Source: Fragilaria radians
Taxonomy: Eukaryota > Bacillariophyta > Fragilariophyceae > Fragilariales > Fragilariaceae
Assembly: GCA_900642245.1 (NCBI GenBank)
Contig: CAAAJI010000389.1
Location: forward strand, 1-20,637
Direction of reading: 5' to 3'
Length of the DNA stretch: 20,637 bases
The position numbers and the translations under genes were made by a program. The notes under the pieces were generated by a model. The model was given only the letters and a program-made list of their open reading frames with translations, was not told the DNA's origin and did not search any database. This document shows, one piece after another, positions 1-10,059 of the stretch. The stretch's first letter is position 1, and every line of letters starts with the position of its first letter.

Positions 1-96
1 GATGCCGCCAAATGGAATACATTGGTGAATCGACTTCCACAAATACCTTTGCCAAAAGGAATGCATCGATACAGTATTCTTGAAAGGATCGAATGA
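1..96 (+). CDS. Possible C-terminal end of an unidentified protein (partial, 5' cut by the window)
   Basis: Frame 1 is open from the first base to a TGA at 94-96 and gives 31 residues, including a hydrophobic/proline stretch (LPQIPLPKGMHRY) before the end. The gene would converge on the Alba gene, as the two genes at the right end of the window do. I do not recognise the family. The call is weak: another plus frame is open to 83, and the minus strand is also open over these 96 bases. It may be noncoding. Confidence 0.3.
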   Translation, partial: DAAKWNTLVNRLPQIPLPKGMHRYSILERIE

Positions 97-561
97 AGGA
101 AACAAAAGCTGTTACTAAAAGTCACAACAATCTATACAATTTTTCTATTATAAGCAGTGGCGTAGCAGCAACTGTAAAAGTTTGTGTTGGATTCTAACTG
201 GCATTTTTCCAAAAATCTAGTAGGTCCCAACAACAGAAACCGTTTGAAAAACTCATGGAGCATTGATTCGTTAAATTTCTTTCATGGATCATAACATGTT
301 ACTTGCAGAGTCAATGATACACATTTTCGATGTTTCAACTCAACCTTATCCACCTAAAGACTTGTTATCGTAACAAGTAAAATGTATGCTGGGATACTCT
401 TCAAGTTATCAGCAGGGGTCTAGATTTGTATCTTTCCCTTTCCAAAAAAAAAGGGGAAGAGCCTGGAAATTATCGTTCTCAGAATGTCTGAGAGGGTCCA
501 TCAGCCCATCGTAAACGCTGAAGGACCAGAAAAAAAAGAAATTTAGGCAAAAAAAATAATT
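97..561. other. Intergenic / 3' flanking region, no gene seen
   Basis: About 465 bases lie downstream of the Alba stop codon (minus strand). They contain A-rich runs near 440-455 and 530-560, consistent with 3' UTR or intergenic sequence. I see no coding block, RNA gene or repeat. Confidence 0.5.
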
Positions 562-1222
562 TCATGTAAACGATGGTGAATAGGGATGCGAGGAATGTGA
601 TAACGTATCATGATGATGATGATGATGATAATGATGCTGTTGTGGATTGGTATCCCCCGGATGAATTTCAATCATGGGAAGGGGTGGTTGATATCCAATG
701 TCATTCGTATCGATCCCCGATCCGTCCTTCGAAAGAGTAATCTTCATGCAGGATACAAACCGTCGACTCGTCACGATATCTAATCCTTCCTCGAGAGGTT
801 CAAATACATCTACCATTTCACAACTTGAGAGTGTCGTCACTTGATGCAATGGTATTTTTCGTTTTAATATTTCTGCAATCGTTACGGCCTTATTGATAGC
901 TCTCCCCATAGCTTTTAGGGATATACTCTGCGATCCTTGTGACTGTAAGATGTAATATATGAAATGTGAGACAAATAGATATAAACATGTATGTATTGTT
1001 CAACATCAAGATTCAAGTGATGGCCAACGAATAGTCACCCACCCGACAGGAAACGAGTAAATATAGATATATACTTTTTTAACTTACAAACAATGTCATG
1101 GCATACGAAATGTAATTCCTTGGTTTACCCTGCTGTGTGATTCTCACTTCTGAAGTGGATGCACTGTCCAGGAAGTCATCGCCATCTTCCTTGTGCTCTT
1201 CCACCAATCGGTACTTTTCCAT
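562..1222 (-). CDS. Alba-domain DNA/RNA-binding protein, two exons
   Basis: Alba proteins are small dimeric nucleic-acid-binding proteins. In eukaryotes they mostly act on RNA (RNase P/MRP subunits, translational control); in archaea they coat chromatin. Exon 1 is 1222-1088 and exon 2 is 942-562. The 145-bp intron (1087-943) starts GTAAGTT and ends TTACAG, with the boundary exactly between codons 45 and 46. The spliced protein has 171 residues. Residues 25-72 carry the Alba signature: EVRIT, then GKPRNYISYAMTLF with the basic loop lysine, then SISLKAMGRAINKAV and TIAEILKRK. The C-terminal third is low in complexity, with a histidine run at about residues 147-156 encoded by a GAT/ATG-type triplet repeat on the plus strand (610-636). 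The start ATG sits in a good context (CCAATGG). Without exon 1 the protein would lack its first beta strand, so the splice is needed for a complete fold. Whether it acts in RNase P/MRP or elsewhere cannot be told from sequence. Confidence 0.92.
610..636. repeat. Triplet repeat encoding the Alba histidine run
   Basis: A (ATG/GAT)n triplet tract lies inside the Alba coding region. On the minus strand it reads as mostly CAT/CAC codons and gives a nearly pure histidine tract. Such tracts vary in length between alleles. Confidence 0.8.
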
Positions 1223-1240
1223 TGGCAGATGAGACGTACA

Positions 1241-1264
1241 CACTCACTCACTCACTCACTCACT
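1241..1264. repeat. (CACT)6 microsatellite in the Alba 5' flank
   Basis: Six perfect CACT units begin 19 bp upstream of the Alba start codon, so they probably lie in its 5' UTR, as (AGTG)n in the sense strand. A short TATATATA stretch is seen at about 1283-1290, further upstream in the same direction. It is a possible but unproven core promoter element. Confidence 0.75.
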
Positions 1265-4130
1265 GCCCTTTCTAACTATTACTATATATAGTCGTACAAT
1301 ACAAGCCAAGAAGTCTCCAAACCTTCCCTTGTTCCAATCTACACTACCTCTAGATGGCACCCTTCCTAATATCGGACCACCGTTTGTAACCCTCCCTTGA
1401 TCTCCGTTACCAACTTAGCGGCAAAACTCCAGTGTGGGTCGATGAAAAAAATGTGAGACGACGGATAGAACCTAGGTGGATACACTTCAAGGGACCCAAA
1501 CGTTCGATTGATTTAGAACAATAAAAAGTGGAATGATTGCGGAGGAGTAGAGGTTAGGAATTCGAATGGTAATGTAAAGGTGTGATTTACGTAGACTTGG
1601 GAGGGGCGAAAACTCCCTAGACAGTTCCTAAGTACTCTAGTAGTCAGGAAAAAACCATCCGGGTTTTGATTTCGGAACTCCATACACCACTACAACAAGA
1701 TTCGAACAAATTCATGAAATCAGTAAGTATGGAGGATAAATGTCCGTTCAAGTAATTGCCCCCTCCAGCATTAGATCCCGATGTAAGTAGAACCTACTGC
1801 ATAGTAATGAAGACGTGTCTGTGAAGAGTGTCAAACTACTACTCGTAGTATTATTACTCCTATCACTAGCCTAGAAGTCCCAAACCTCGTTAGTTTGGAA
1901 ATGACACGAGTCGATCGAAAACTCCTTGTTCACAACGTCTGACACGAGGATGTTGTTACTTCTCGGGAGATTTTTTTCCTGTTTGATGCAAAAAAAAACA
2001 GCTCCTGTTTTCGCTGCTAAACAAATGCGGTAAACATACCCAGACACACGAAAATAAACAAATGGAAACAATCACATATTACGTGTGTAAAGGAAATAGC
2101 AAGCGGGAAGCATCATAAAGGTTGTAATAGAAGTTTTGGTTTTTTTATGTTGGGTAAACTAGAATATTCATCAAAGTTTCTACATCTTGAATATTAACAA
2201 AAGAAACCAAATGACTTGAAATTAGCAAGAGTGAATGTAGCCGTATTCTTAAGAAACATTGTGATTGAGATGAAAAAAGGAACAGTAGTAGCTGCGCCAG
2301 TATGGCTTACAAGGGACTGTAAAGAGTACTACATCATCAGCTGATGCTAAGAAGGATAATCATGATCTATAATCACCAAGATTTTGCAGCTCAAATGAGC
2401 TTAGCAGAGTACCTCAACATTAAATGAAAACTTTCCAACTGATTAAGGTACATGACTTTTGAAGCTTTGGACTCAAATCCCATAAGTTGCAGGATGTTTC
2501 AAAACAAAGGCAACATTACATTTTCTCTTTTTCTTTGGACGTATAATACAGTGGAAATACTGGTGAGTGAAAAATTGTTTGAGCAACATCTGATTTGTTG
2601 CATTGAGAAATGAGGATAATATTATTAATTTCCTGTCAACCTGTTGACTCTTGGCTACTCTTTGAAATCAAGGCAGTATACATGGGAAATTTGTTGATAC
2701 GGTGCAGGAATTCTGAGTGTTACTCCTACAATATTCAGATTATCAATGCCAAGATGGGACACGGCATCTGCAAAATATTTTTCCCATGAGAGATATCAGA
2801 TGTGTTGCATATTCATCAAGAATAAAAAGTCAGTTGATACTCAATCAAAAAAGGTGCTTGTCTTTTGGTTTGTAAGAACTATGGTTTAACTTTAAATGAT
2901 TTATATCACCTCTCATTCATTAGTTGTATATCACCTTAGCAATGTGCTAAGGTCACCCGAATAAAAGGATATGGGCTTTCCCCTGCATAATTATAACACA
3001 TAGCTTATGATCAAATACATCAATATCAAGTTGAAATTACTTATTGAGATGTGATTGTGATGAAACCTAATAACTTCCAAGAACTTTCTTCATTTTTTCA
3101 ATGTCTTTGGTTGCGTTGGAAGCCATTCAAACTTCACTTTGCTGGATGTGAGACAGGTCATTGGGGCTAGAAGGCCCCTTCTGTAAAGGCGCTTGTTGTA
3201 GGAGACTATGCCAAAAATATGGCATGGCACCTTCTGCTTCTTGGAGTTTTAAGGTGAAATGATGGCTCAAATCTCTTTCTGTATCCCAGGTACTCTGTTT
3301 GCTTCGCAAACAACTTACATTTTGATGCATTTGCTGCTTTAGTCAGCTGAATGAAGTCAATTGACGTGCCGAAATGTTTCTATTGTGGCTTTTGTCACAT
3401 ATTTCGTAACGGTATGATTGGTGTTTTTACAAGAAAGGTATTTTCCACGTTTCGAATTCGTGCGTGATTGTCTGTAACCAGTGCTTGAGAGAGTTGCTCA
3501 AGCTGATGGTCCCTGAAGCTTTGATTTTCAAATCATTGAGATAGCATCTACATATTCCATGCCTTAGACAAGTTCATAAATGTCATATAAAATGCATGAG
3601 GATCCTGGAAAAATTGAGTGCCCATTGGTAAGCTCATATGTTTTTATGGGACTATCATTGTGAATAGCATTTGAATATTATCGAATAGTATTCTGTGTTT
3701 CCATCCAATGCGGTGGCATGATTGATCCTTTACGCAGAACCGATATTTTTCCTAATCTTTGGAAATGATAATGGATGCTATTTAAGTAAGGAGTTGAGTT
3801 TCTTTAAATCAGAGTCAGCTGCCATTGCTCCGTTTTACTTGGCAATAGTAATGTTGGGGAAATACATTCAGAAGTGCAGTCCTATGTTGGGACTCAAATT
3901 ATATTCAATGATTCCTATATTTAAAAAGAAATAATTTCTGAAGGTAAGTTATTGTAGTGTGAAACAAATGAATATGTTTAGTGACAAAAGCGAGAAGGTG
4001 TCGCCAGTTAGCGGTGATAAACCGTAATTAAACTGTAATTTAAAATAGTCAATTGTCTTCAATCTTAATCTAAACTACAGGTCATGTGAATAAGACTTTG
4101 CATTGCTACTTCGACTTACGTTGTCATCAA
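1265..4130. other. Long region without a recognisable gene
   Basis: The short open frames here (minus 1871-2071, minus 3127-3330, plus 3722-3934) have no recognisable motif and no neighbouring coding block. The part nearest 1265-2100 is presumably the Alba promoter and intergenic sequence. From about 2100 the sequence becomes more AT-rich and resembles the decayed transposon-bearing interior. The only structural oddity I found is a 9-bp perfect hairpin at 2933-2953. I see no tRNA or other RNA gene. Confidence 0.5.
2933..2953. other. Short perfect hairpin (9-bp stem, 3-base loop)
   Basis: ACCTTAGCA and its exact reverse complement TGCTAAGGT are separated by three bases (ATG). It is isolated, with no gene end nearby that it could terminate. 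It may be a remnant of a small inverted-repeat element, or chance. Confidence 0.5.
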
Positions 4131-4149
4131 ACATTTGAATACACTATTC

Positions 4150-4910
4150 TATTATGTTAAGCCTAGTTGGAGGATGAGTGATAACAGCGCTGTTAGGGTG
4201 TTTAATTTTATTGGAAAGAAAGAAGAATGGGAGGCGTGGCGTGAGAAGTTCTTGGCTAAGGCAAGAAGGTCAGGTATTAAGGATATCCTGTTTGGTAAGC
4301 TCACAATCCCAAAGACCAATAATGAAATAAATGAGGAAACGGATGCAGGAAATACGATGGTTGAAGATCTTTGATTTGAACGAACTAGCACACACAGAGT
4401 TGATCATTTCCATGTGTGTAAAGAAAGGTAGTAGTAAGGTAGCATTCAATATGATGAAAGCAAGCAAGAACAAGGAGCATACTCAAAAAATGCAGCCATG
4501 GCTTGGGAAAGATTGAAAAAGAAGTATGAACCTACCTCTGCTCCTTCACTTGTAAAAACAGAGAGATTGTTGAGACAGAGCTCATTAACCAGAAATGAAG
4601 ACCCAGGGGCCTGGATTAGTATTCGTGAAGAGCTAAGGATGAGGCTAGGAGACATGGGTAAAAGGATGCTAAAATGAATCATACATAAGGAAACTAGCGA
4701 TGGTTTGGGAAAGAATGAAGAACAGGTATGTACCCACCTCTGTCCCATCACTTTTAAAAACAGAAAGGCTGTTTCGACAGAGCTTGTAAAGCAGAAATGA
4801 ACAGCCTGATGCCTAGATGACTATTCTTGAAGAGCTAAGGAAAAAGTTAGAAGACATAGGATCAGCCACGCTTCATGCCACTACTGCAATAGAATAGATA
4901 TGGCATCGGA
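4150..4910 (+). pseudogene. Decayed copia-type gag fragment with an internal tandem duplication
   Basis: Translation from the ATG at 4174 gives MSDNSAVRVFNFIGKKEEW and then EKFLAKARRSGIKDILFGK. This aligns position by position with the gag N-terminus of the copia element on the minus strand (MTDLSTIRVIPFCGKVDEW, EKFLSKAKRCGFKELLLGK). After a frameshift near 4350 the match continues (ELAHTELIISMC against DIAFTELILLID). After another near 4490 it continues into WERLKKKYEPTSAPSLVKTE. The WERLK...DMG block then appears twice: copy A 4498-4659 and copy B 4700-4861, each 54 codons, about 78% identical by hand count. Copy B carries in-frame TAA and TAG. A trace of the next gag segment (YGIGLQL against YDYELQL) follows at about 4895-4915. 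It cannot encode a working gag. It is related to, but not derived by recent copying from, the element at 12374-17099. Possible further gag remnants lie near 5065-5200, including a damaged cysteine-rich stretch. Confidence 0.85.
4498..4861 (+). repeat. Duplicated 162-bp gag segment (copies 4498-4659 and 4700-4861)
   Basis: Both copies begin ATGG[C/T]TTGGGAAAGA and end GACAT[G/A]GG, stay in the same phase and have equal length without indels. About 40 bp separate them. Identity is about 126 of 162 positions by hand count, so the duplication is old. An alternative is two gag copies of one family joined by deletion. Confidence 0.8.
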
Positions 4911-6480
4911 CTGCAATTAGGCGTTTGCTGTACTTAGTCAAATTATCAAGAAGAAATATTGTCATTGGAGTTAGGAATTGTAAAAGGTCGTGGATGGAGC
5001 ATGTCCAAGTATCAGAAAGAACTTAAAAGATTTGCTGAATTTTCTGGCTGCAGGAAAGGAAAAAGTGTTGAAGTTTGAAGCAAATGAAGATTAAGCATAA
5101 AAAATCGAGGCATTTAGCAACAGGAGATAAGGATTGAAAGAAAAAGCATTACAGGCTTTGTGAGTTTTGTGCTTGGGATCTCTATGCCAAATGTAACTTA
5201 ATCTTCAAGTTTAATTTATGGCACTGTGTGAATTGAATTTGTAGTTCAGCTGAGGGAAAGTATTGGATTAGAAGTAATGAGGTTGATTATTGTGAGAGTC
5301 GATAGCTTTGCAGCGGCATTTTTGTCCAACAATCAAAGCTTGAAAGAAAAAACAAAAATATTTATGTGAAGTATCCTTTTTTGGCGAAAAATTGGAATTT
5401 GGATTAGTTTAAGTTAAAAAAATTAAAGAATTTTTGAGCTGAGAGCTATGAATATCATGCAAAGAAGTTATTAGGATTTGTTTAATTATTAATCAATTAG
5501 ATAAAGAGTTTGTAACAAGGTGGATTCAAATTTGATTACTTTATAATCAGAATTGAAGATATGTGTAAACTTGCTTGTGAGAAAGAAATTTGCGCAGCAA
5601 TCTAAACAAGAAGCATCCATTAAAAACATGCATATATGGAACGTCCAGGCTACAAATCATTACAGTAGGAGGCATTTAGATGAAGAAATAAAATTTTCAG
5701 TCCCGGTCATTATAATTGACCAAAAGGGTATTAACGAGAATTAAAGTTTCAATGAACAAAGCATGAAAATGAGTATATATACGAGAGAAACATTATCAAG
5801 GTTTAGTGTTGGGAAAATTAAAATCATATTAAAGTACGATTACTTTCTTTTAGCAGAGGTTACTCTATGTTAGACTGTAGAAAGTTCACAATGAATAATA
5901 ATGATCAATTTCAAATCATTTTCCATTTAGTCTTGTGTAGATTTAGAACTTCTCTCAAGAGATGTTCTTGAACTTCTTTCAAGAGATGTTTGATAAGTCT
6001 TCTCTTGAAGATTTTGATCTTGCTTGAACCTTTCAGATAGACTGGTGTTGCCAGCAACCTATTGTGTTATGGATTAACTTCTTGCTTCAGTCAAGGTAGG
6101 ACAGAGTTTCGTATTTTTCTCCCTCTTCCCTGCCTCGACCGGGGATTTTCATCTCAATCAAACATAAAGCAATTGCCGCTCTAATTGAGGTTAGGCTCTC
6201 ATCTTCATCACATGTGCATTGAGCCCTACTTGCCCTCCCTGGAAAATCAAGCTGGGCTTGCCATACGTCAGCTGAATAAGGTAACAAGAATGCGTATGGT
6301 CAATGCAGGGCCACTTCAGTCTAATGGTCTAAGATGTTATGTGATATTATAGGCCACACTACAAGTCCTTGTCCACTCTTTTAGGTACAGACTCCAAGGC
6401 CATACTGGACCCAAATAATCTATCGCTAAGTTTGGCTGATATCATTGGATTTGGTGGCACAATCAGATGGTCCCATCCCC
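4911..6480. other. AT-rich region without an intact gene, possible degraded retroelement interior
   Basis: No recognisable open frame. The spacing between the gag fossil (ending about 4910) and the integrase C-terminal remnant (about 6500) is close to the distance between the same points in the intact copia element, so this stretch may be the eroded gag C-terminus, protease and integrase core of one old plus-strand element. I could not match specific motifs here with confidence. A cysteine-containing stretch near 5155-5200 only faintly resembles a zinc knuckle. A 24-bp tandem pair lies at 5946-5993. Confidence 0.35.
5946..5993. repeat. 24-bp tandem repeat, two copies
   Basis: Units 5946-5969 and 5970-5993 both read GAACTTCTnTCAAGAGATGT and then diverge slightly at the end. 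A looser third unit (CTTCTCTTGAAGAT) follows at about 5999-6012. No coding or regulatory role is apparent. Confidence 0.7.
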
Positions 6481-8095
6481 CCAGTCAATGACAACTCTGG
6501 GCAGGTTTCCTAGATCCAGCTGGTAGTGATGTTAGACTAGCAATGACTACCAAGGGCTTGAAGGATAATGGCAAAGTGGTGTTTCCTTCCTCACTACCTG
6601 CTCTGACTAAGGATAACATGGATCACTAAAGTACCATCAAGAACATGTAGGAGTTACCGAGGAATTTGATTTCAAGCTGACTGCACACTGCTATGAAAAT
6701 CTCATTGAAGATGATACACCATCTTATGTTCCATGTCAAGATCAGGAGGAGGATCAGGTATAGATTTTTGTATCTGATAAAGGTGATTATGACACGATTT
6801 TGAATGATCCTTATCTACGTACCGAGGTAGTCCTGCAACATGAGGGTGAAGAGAAGATGGCCAAGGTGAAGTTTCAGTCAGCAATTGGACTTAAATAACA
6901 GCATTATCAGCCGAGCCTCTGTTATCTCAATCACTGACATAAGGAAGTATGTGGTAGAATTTGGCAATGGTTCTGAAGCCCAAAACCCTACTAATATCAT
7001 TGCCCAGAACGTAATCGATAGCCTTGACTCAGATGTAATGAGTACCTTCTCCTTTAGCAGATAGTCTCACATAAAAGGAAAAGAGCACACGCAACTGAGG
7101 TGCAGGGACCCTCAAGATAGGAACTATTGAGGGCATAGGAGTAAGGGTTGGGACAGGTATACGGAATGGACTGATGTCTCCATCTCATGGGTACCTCTGG
7201 TAATTATCAAGCTGGCACACCCTCCTGAAATTGCTGAATATGTTGTCATCCACTTAGTAACTGATCAGCCTATATTCTTCTAGTGGGTATCATGGATACT
7301 GAGGCAGAGAGGCACAATGATTAATGATTGCTTCAGTTAACCGAAATTACTGGAAACGGAGACACAAATATTGGAATTTGAGTTCCCCACTCTGTAGAGG
7401 AAGTACATGTCATTGCCAAAGAGGCTAGTTGCACAAGGTGGGCAGAAGCCATCGGAAAGGATGAAGAATATTCAAGATGCTTACCAAAATGCTTGGAAAG
7501 GGAGTTCTAACTCCACCTTGTTATCATCATATTGACTGTCATTTGGTCGTTGATGTGAAAATTGATACATTTGCATATAGCAGGAGGCTACATGACAGAG
7601 ACAAATGCCGGTATGGCATATGCATCTGATGCTTCAAGAGACAGTGCTCAGACTGTACTAAATATTGCTGTCCTGAATGATTGGAGATCAAGGCTGGCAA
7701 TGTCTTGAAAGCTTACCTGACGCACCACTTTAGGAACTGATCACAGTTGGGTGTGGCCCTGAGTTTGGGGAAGATGAAGGACAGACAGCTAAATTACAGC
7801 TTAGGGAGAGTACCTAGCTCATTGCAAGTACTTTCTTGGCTATGCCCCCCGTATAATGAGATATGGCTGCAAGCTGAGACCAAGCCATGGCGGTACCAAA
7901 TAGTACTCTTACGCATTGGTTTATTCTGAAAATATGTTATTAGTACATCATGACGCAGCCAAAGTATTGGGCTAAACCGAATACTGCTTCAGAATGAAGC
8001 CAAAGTGAGTTTGAGATCCGGACATGTACCTAAGGTGTAAACCACAACTACACATGTTCCATCTGACAGGTGACAAGCCTAGTATTTTTTAATTT
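6480..8095 (+). pseudogene. Heavily decayed copia-type pol (integrase end, linker, reverse transcriptase), second lineage
   Basis: No long open frame survives, but ordered blocks in shifting plus-strand frames match a well-known copia pol lineage of diatoms and other stramenopiles. At 6504-6590 is the integrase tail (DPAGSDVRLAMTTKGLKDNG). At about 6700-6890 is an acidic linker with DTPSYVP and VVLQHEGEEK. At 6936-7012 is DIRKYVVEFGNGSEA and NIIAQNV. At 7164-7333 is a chromodomain-like segment (EWTDVSISWVPL, HPPEIAEYVV). At 7380-7430 is VPHSVEEVHVIAKEA. From 7525 the RT begins (CHLVVDVKID, MTETNAGMAYAS, EIKAGNVLKAYLT, GPEFGEDEGQTAK, YSYALVYSENMLLVHHDA, DPDMYLRC). The first catalytic Asp of the family's GDVLNAYL motif reads Asn here, and the YVDD position reads YSEN. 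The element is long dead. Its lineage differs from the minus-strand element, whose RT has the CKWIFKIKRNG and YVDD type. Confidence 0.82.
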
Positions 8096-9138
8096 TGACT
8101 ATTATACGTTCTGACTTAAAAGTCAAAGCTAAGGTGGCTGTCTAAGAAGCGTGATGAAATGTTTCCCCCTCAGTCATGGTGTAGTCCATGGTTAACTGGA
8201 TAAATATTCCTTATTTGATATATTATGTGGGACGGGGATAAGGTGCACAGGTTGGTGAGAATATGTATGCTTATGGGGAGTGATGATACATTCTTGTTGA
8301 TGATATCTTTAATAATATTTCTACAACTTGCTTTGAAAACTCAATTAAGTATGCCATTATTTTAGCAAGTCATTCTAAACTCTGCAATTCACGTTACAAA
8401 GCGTAACTGATGTGAGCCAACATAGCATCCTTTTCAAAACCGTTGCACTTTTATTTGCATTCTTCTTGCTTCTGGATTGTCACTCCTACTAGATTATTAA
8501 GCACTTGTTCTACCATTACTTTTTTTCTTACCAGTGATCTTAGTTATCATTAATCATGCTCCATTTCAAGCCAGTCATTTAACCAATTCACCTTACAGAG
8601 TGATGTATTGGTCTTGCTCCTAAGCAAAGTATCCAAATGCCTGGAGAAAAGGGCTGTATCATGGAGCTCAAACTCTTGAACTAGCTTATGTTGTCATATT
8701 ATAAGTTATGCAGTTTGATGAAACATGAAAAGTATAAAACATATTTGTTTGAGGCATGGAAGATATGTCCATAAAGAGTAAATTACCAAAGGCATAGTTA
8801 TGGAATGTGCTTTAATAGTTTGAAGAATGACATTATTTTCATAGCTAGAAGCACAAAAGGGAAAGCAATGAATGAATTCAAGATGAGCGTTTTACAAATT
8901 CAATGCAAGGTAAGATCTTGTGTTTGATGGTTGGATCAATAGTAAAAATATTAACTTGAGTAGATAGTGCTTGAGGTAAATGGAAAGTAGTCGCAAAGCA
9001 AGTGAAAGTATATACCTTGCCTACTAATTACAGGCGCGAAGAGTATCAGTATTGCACTGTAGTGTAAGGTGTTGGAATGACAGTGTTTTCGTCGTCGATA
9101 TTCAAAGGTTGCGTCGCTGCACCAACGAACGCGATTGA
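8096..9138. other. Region between fossil pol and glycosyltransferase, no gene recognised
   Basis: The RNase H part of the fossil element would be expected at about 8100-8900. I cannot find its landmark motifs, so it is either deleted or eroded beyond recognition. The last few hundred bases presumably hold the promoter and 5' UTR of the glycosyltransferase gene. I saw no clear TATA box or repeat there. Confidence 0.4.
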
Positions 9139-10059
9139 ATGATTGTCACTTCAATATCAGATAAATGGGATTTCAGTAAAGTTACGTCAATGAGAAGCAT
9201 ATCTTGGATTCAAAGTGTTGCTTTACTACTTCTCTCACTAAGCATGAGCTACGTATTTCTCATTCGATCGGTGGCAGTCAGCAATGAGATCGAACTAGGC
9301 GTACCGAAACAATATCAAACGGTTCCTCCAAGGCTTATATTTACGTATCGATTTGACTTTTATAATCATCCAGAATTATTGCAACATGGTGATGACAATA
9401 GTTTGATGCTTGCTCATGAAAATGTATTGAAAACAGTGAACCTTTATAACATCTCATTGAATGGTACTGCTGAGGTTGTGTTTTTGGATCATAGAAAATG
9501 TAGAAAGGTAATTCAAGATGTATATCCAGAGCTACTTCAATACTTTGACATTGAGAGAGGGAAGTTTCAATCAGATATGTGTAGAGTTGCAGAGCTGTAT
9601 CAACATGGAGGTTACTATTTTGACATAGATTTGGAAACAGTATCTCCATTGATTGTTCCTGATAATGTGGAATTTGTTTCTGTGATTACTGCATACACAG
9701 GCTTATTTGCACAAGGATTCATTGCATCATACCCAGAAAACAGAATTTTGTGGCTTGCTTTTACTACCATGATGGAGTTTTATCAGGGTAATGGTGTTGC
9801 AAGAAATGATGATGCATTAATGGGACCAAAGACATTCCTTGAAGCCTTTCAAAGGGCTTCTCCATCTGAAAAAGCAGTTTCTTATCTGTTGAGTGAAATT
9901 AATTTGGAATCACTAAACCACACTAAATTCAAGTCAAAACTACGGAGTGGGGGTGGTGGATCATGCAACTATGTCATTTGTGATCCTCCCCCACAAATGG
10001 AGAGAATATACTTTTACTCAAGATTTGTTGGAGCATCAAAATGGTGCTCCAAACTTTGA
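9139..10059 (+). CDS. Type II membrane glycosyltransferase with DXD motif (alpha-1,4-galactosyltransferase / OCH1-like, Gly_transf_sug family)
   Basis: This is an intact, intronless frame of 306 residues. Residues about 21-47 form a single hydrophobic anchor followed by a polar stem, the usual topology of Golgi or ER glycosyltransferases. From residue 62 the fold is recognisable: PPRLIFTYRFDFYNHPEL, then AEVVFLDHRKC, then the diagnostic SDMCRVAELYQHGGYYFDIDLE. There the DXD pair (D162, D164) binds the metal and nucleotide sugar. The later NDDALMGP segment is also typical. Sequons at about 104 (NIS), 108 (NGT) and 260 (NHT) would face the lumen. A TGA lies immediately before the ATG at 9139, so the frame cannot extend upstream. 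Met18 (9190) is an alternative start that would give a shorter cytosolic tail. The donor and acceptor sugars cannot be deduced. It is the only apparently intact host gene between the two retroelement regions. Confidence 0.88.
   Translation: MIVTSISDKWDFSKVTSMRSISWIQSVALLLLSLSMSYVFLIRSVAVSNEIELGVPKQYQTVPPRLIFTYRFDFYNHPELLQHGDDNSLMLAHENVLKTVNLYNISLNGTAEVVFLDHRKCRKVIQDVYPELLQYFDIERGKFQSDMCRVAELYQHGGYYFDIDLETVSPLIVPDNVEFVSVITAYTGLFAQGFIASYPENRILWLAFTTMMEFYQGNGVARNDDALMGPKTFLEAFQRASPSEKAVSYLLSEINLESLNHTKFKSKLRSGGGGSCNYVICDPPPQMERIYFYSRFVGASKWCSKL

Noticed and set aside
2933..2953. Hairpin as a transcription terminator or small RNA
   Set aside because: There is no adjacent gene end, U-tract or longer fold; in a eukaryotic context this interpretation has no support.
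3360..3450. Cysteine cluster VPKCFYCGFCH in one plus frame, zinc-finger-like
   Set aside because: It is a single short stretch with no conserved spacing or flanking domain and is not supported by neighbouring sequence.
6087..6287. 66-codon minus-strand frame
   Set aside because: No recognisable motif, and it is next to decayed plus-strand retroelement sequence; most likely chance.
7747..7929. 60-codon plus-strand frame
   Set aside because: It is an accidental open frame within the fossil RT region; the matching RT peptides (GPEFGEDEGQTAK) are in a different frame.
9341..9649. 102-codon minus-strand frame
   Set aside because: It lies antisense inside the well-supported glycosyltransferase gene and shows no motif.
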